Below, piece by piece: positions 5,979 to 6,033 of a stretch of 6,033 bases of DNA (positions are counted from its first letter, which is position 1; every line of letters starts with the position of its first letter). The position numbers and the translations under genes were made by a program. A model generated the notes under the pieces. The model was not told where the DNA came from, did not search any database, and saw only the letters and a program-made list of their open reading frames with translations. Source of the DNA: Aliishimia sp965369035 (GTDB taxonomy: Bacteria; Pseudomonadota; Alphaproteobacteria; Rhodobacterales; Rhodobacteraceae); NCBI GenBank assembly GCA_965369035.1, contig CBDUPF010000257.1, forward strand, positions 1 through 6,033, given 5' to 3'.

Positions 5979-6033
5979 CACCGTTGCGGCAATTCATGAA
6001 AAGTGTTTTGTCCAGGCCATCTCACAGGGCTTG
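5975..6033 (+). CDS. Possible start of a further operon gene overlapping the cydB stop (truncated)
   Basis: The stop of cydB is part of an ATGA sequence at 5975-5978. From that ATG the frame stays open to the window edge (19 codons): MTPLRQFMKSVLSRPSHRA. GGAG at 5960-5963 lies 11 bases upstream, somewhat far. A second in-frame ATG at 5996 is also possible. ATGA overlaps are typical of translationally coupled operon members. A small membrane subunit such as those found after cydB/cioB (CydX, DUF2474-like) or an assembly gene would fit this place, but the visible residues do not identify one. Only 59 bases are available, so chance openness cannot be excluded. Confidence 0.35.
   Translation, partial: MTPLRQFMKSVLSRPSHRA

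Noticed and set aside
4602..5981. Long open frame on the - strand opposite cydB (459 residues)
   Set aside because: Same low-complexity shadow composition, and fully covered by the conserved cydA end and cydB on the other strand.

Overview
The window is GC-rich, densely coding DNA with short Shine-Dalgarno (SD) sequences. Its protein families and wording of conserved motifs suggest an alphaproteobacterium, most likely of the Rhodobacteraceae/Roseobacter type. That placement is an inference from style and gene content; no rRNA or marker gene is present. There is no sign of a mobile element, CRISPR array, tRNA or rRNA.

Left part (1-1817): a divergent regulator/pump pair. The 5' end of a MarR-family repressor gene runs leftwards off the window. 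A 14-transmembrane-type (DHA2, EmrB/QacA-like) MFS efflux pump runs rightwards. The short space between them holds two perfect palindromes that overlap the predicted promoters of both genes, the usual layout for a ligand-relieved repressor controlling itself and a drug pump.

Middle part (1818-2850): a 224-base gap with only weak structure, then a small DCC-family (DUF393) protein with a CPLC thiol motif, then a probable 63-residue uncharacterised protein, closed by a strong intrinsic terminator at 2818-2846. The terminator insulates what follows.

Right part (2860-6033): an apparent operon of a GbsR/MarR-type regulator, cydA and cydB, with gaps of 15 and 4 bases. The two cyd genes encode a short-Q-loop, cyanide-insensitive-oxidase-like cytochrome bd quinol oxidase with all heme ligands and quinol-site residues in place. 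A further reading frame starts on the cydB stop codon (ATGA overlap) and runs off the end. The regulator's promoter carries a nested palindrome centred near the predicted transcription start, so the operon is probably autoregulated by its first gene.

Most of the window is of known types. The parts most worth following up are the GbsR-like regulator tied to cytochrome bd with its own candidate operator, the twin-palindrome divergent operator, the uncharacterised 63-residue protein, and the truncated frame after cydB. I did not find evidence for a wholly new system.
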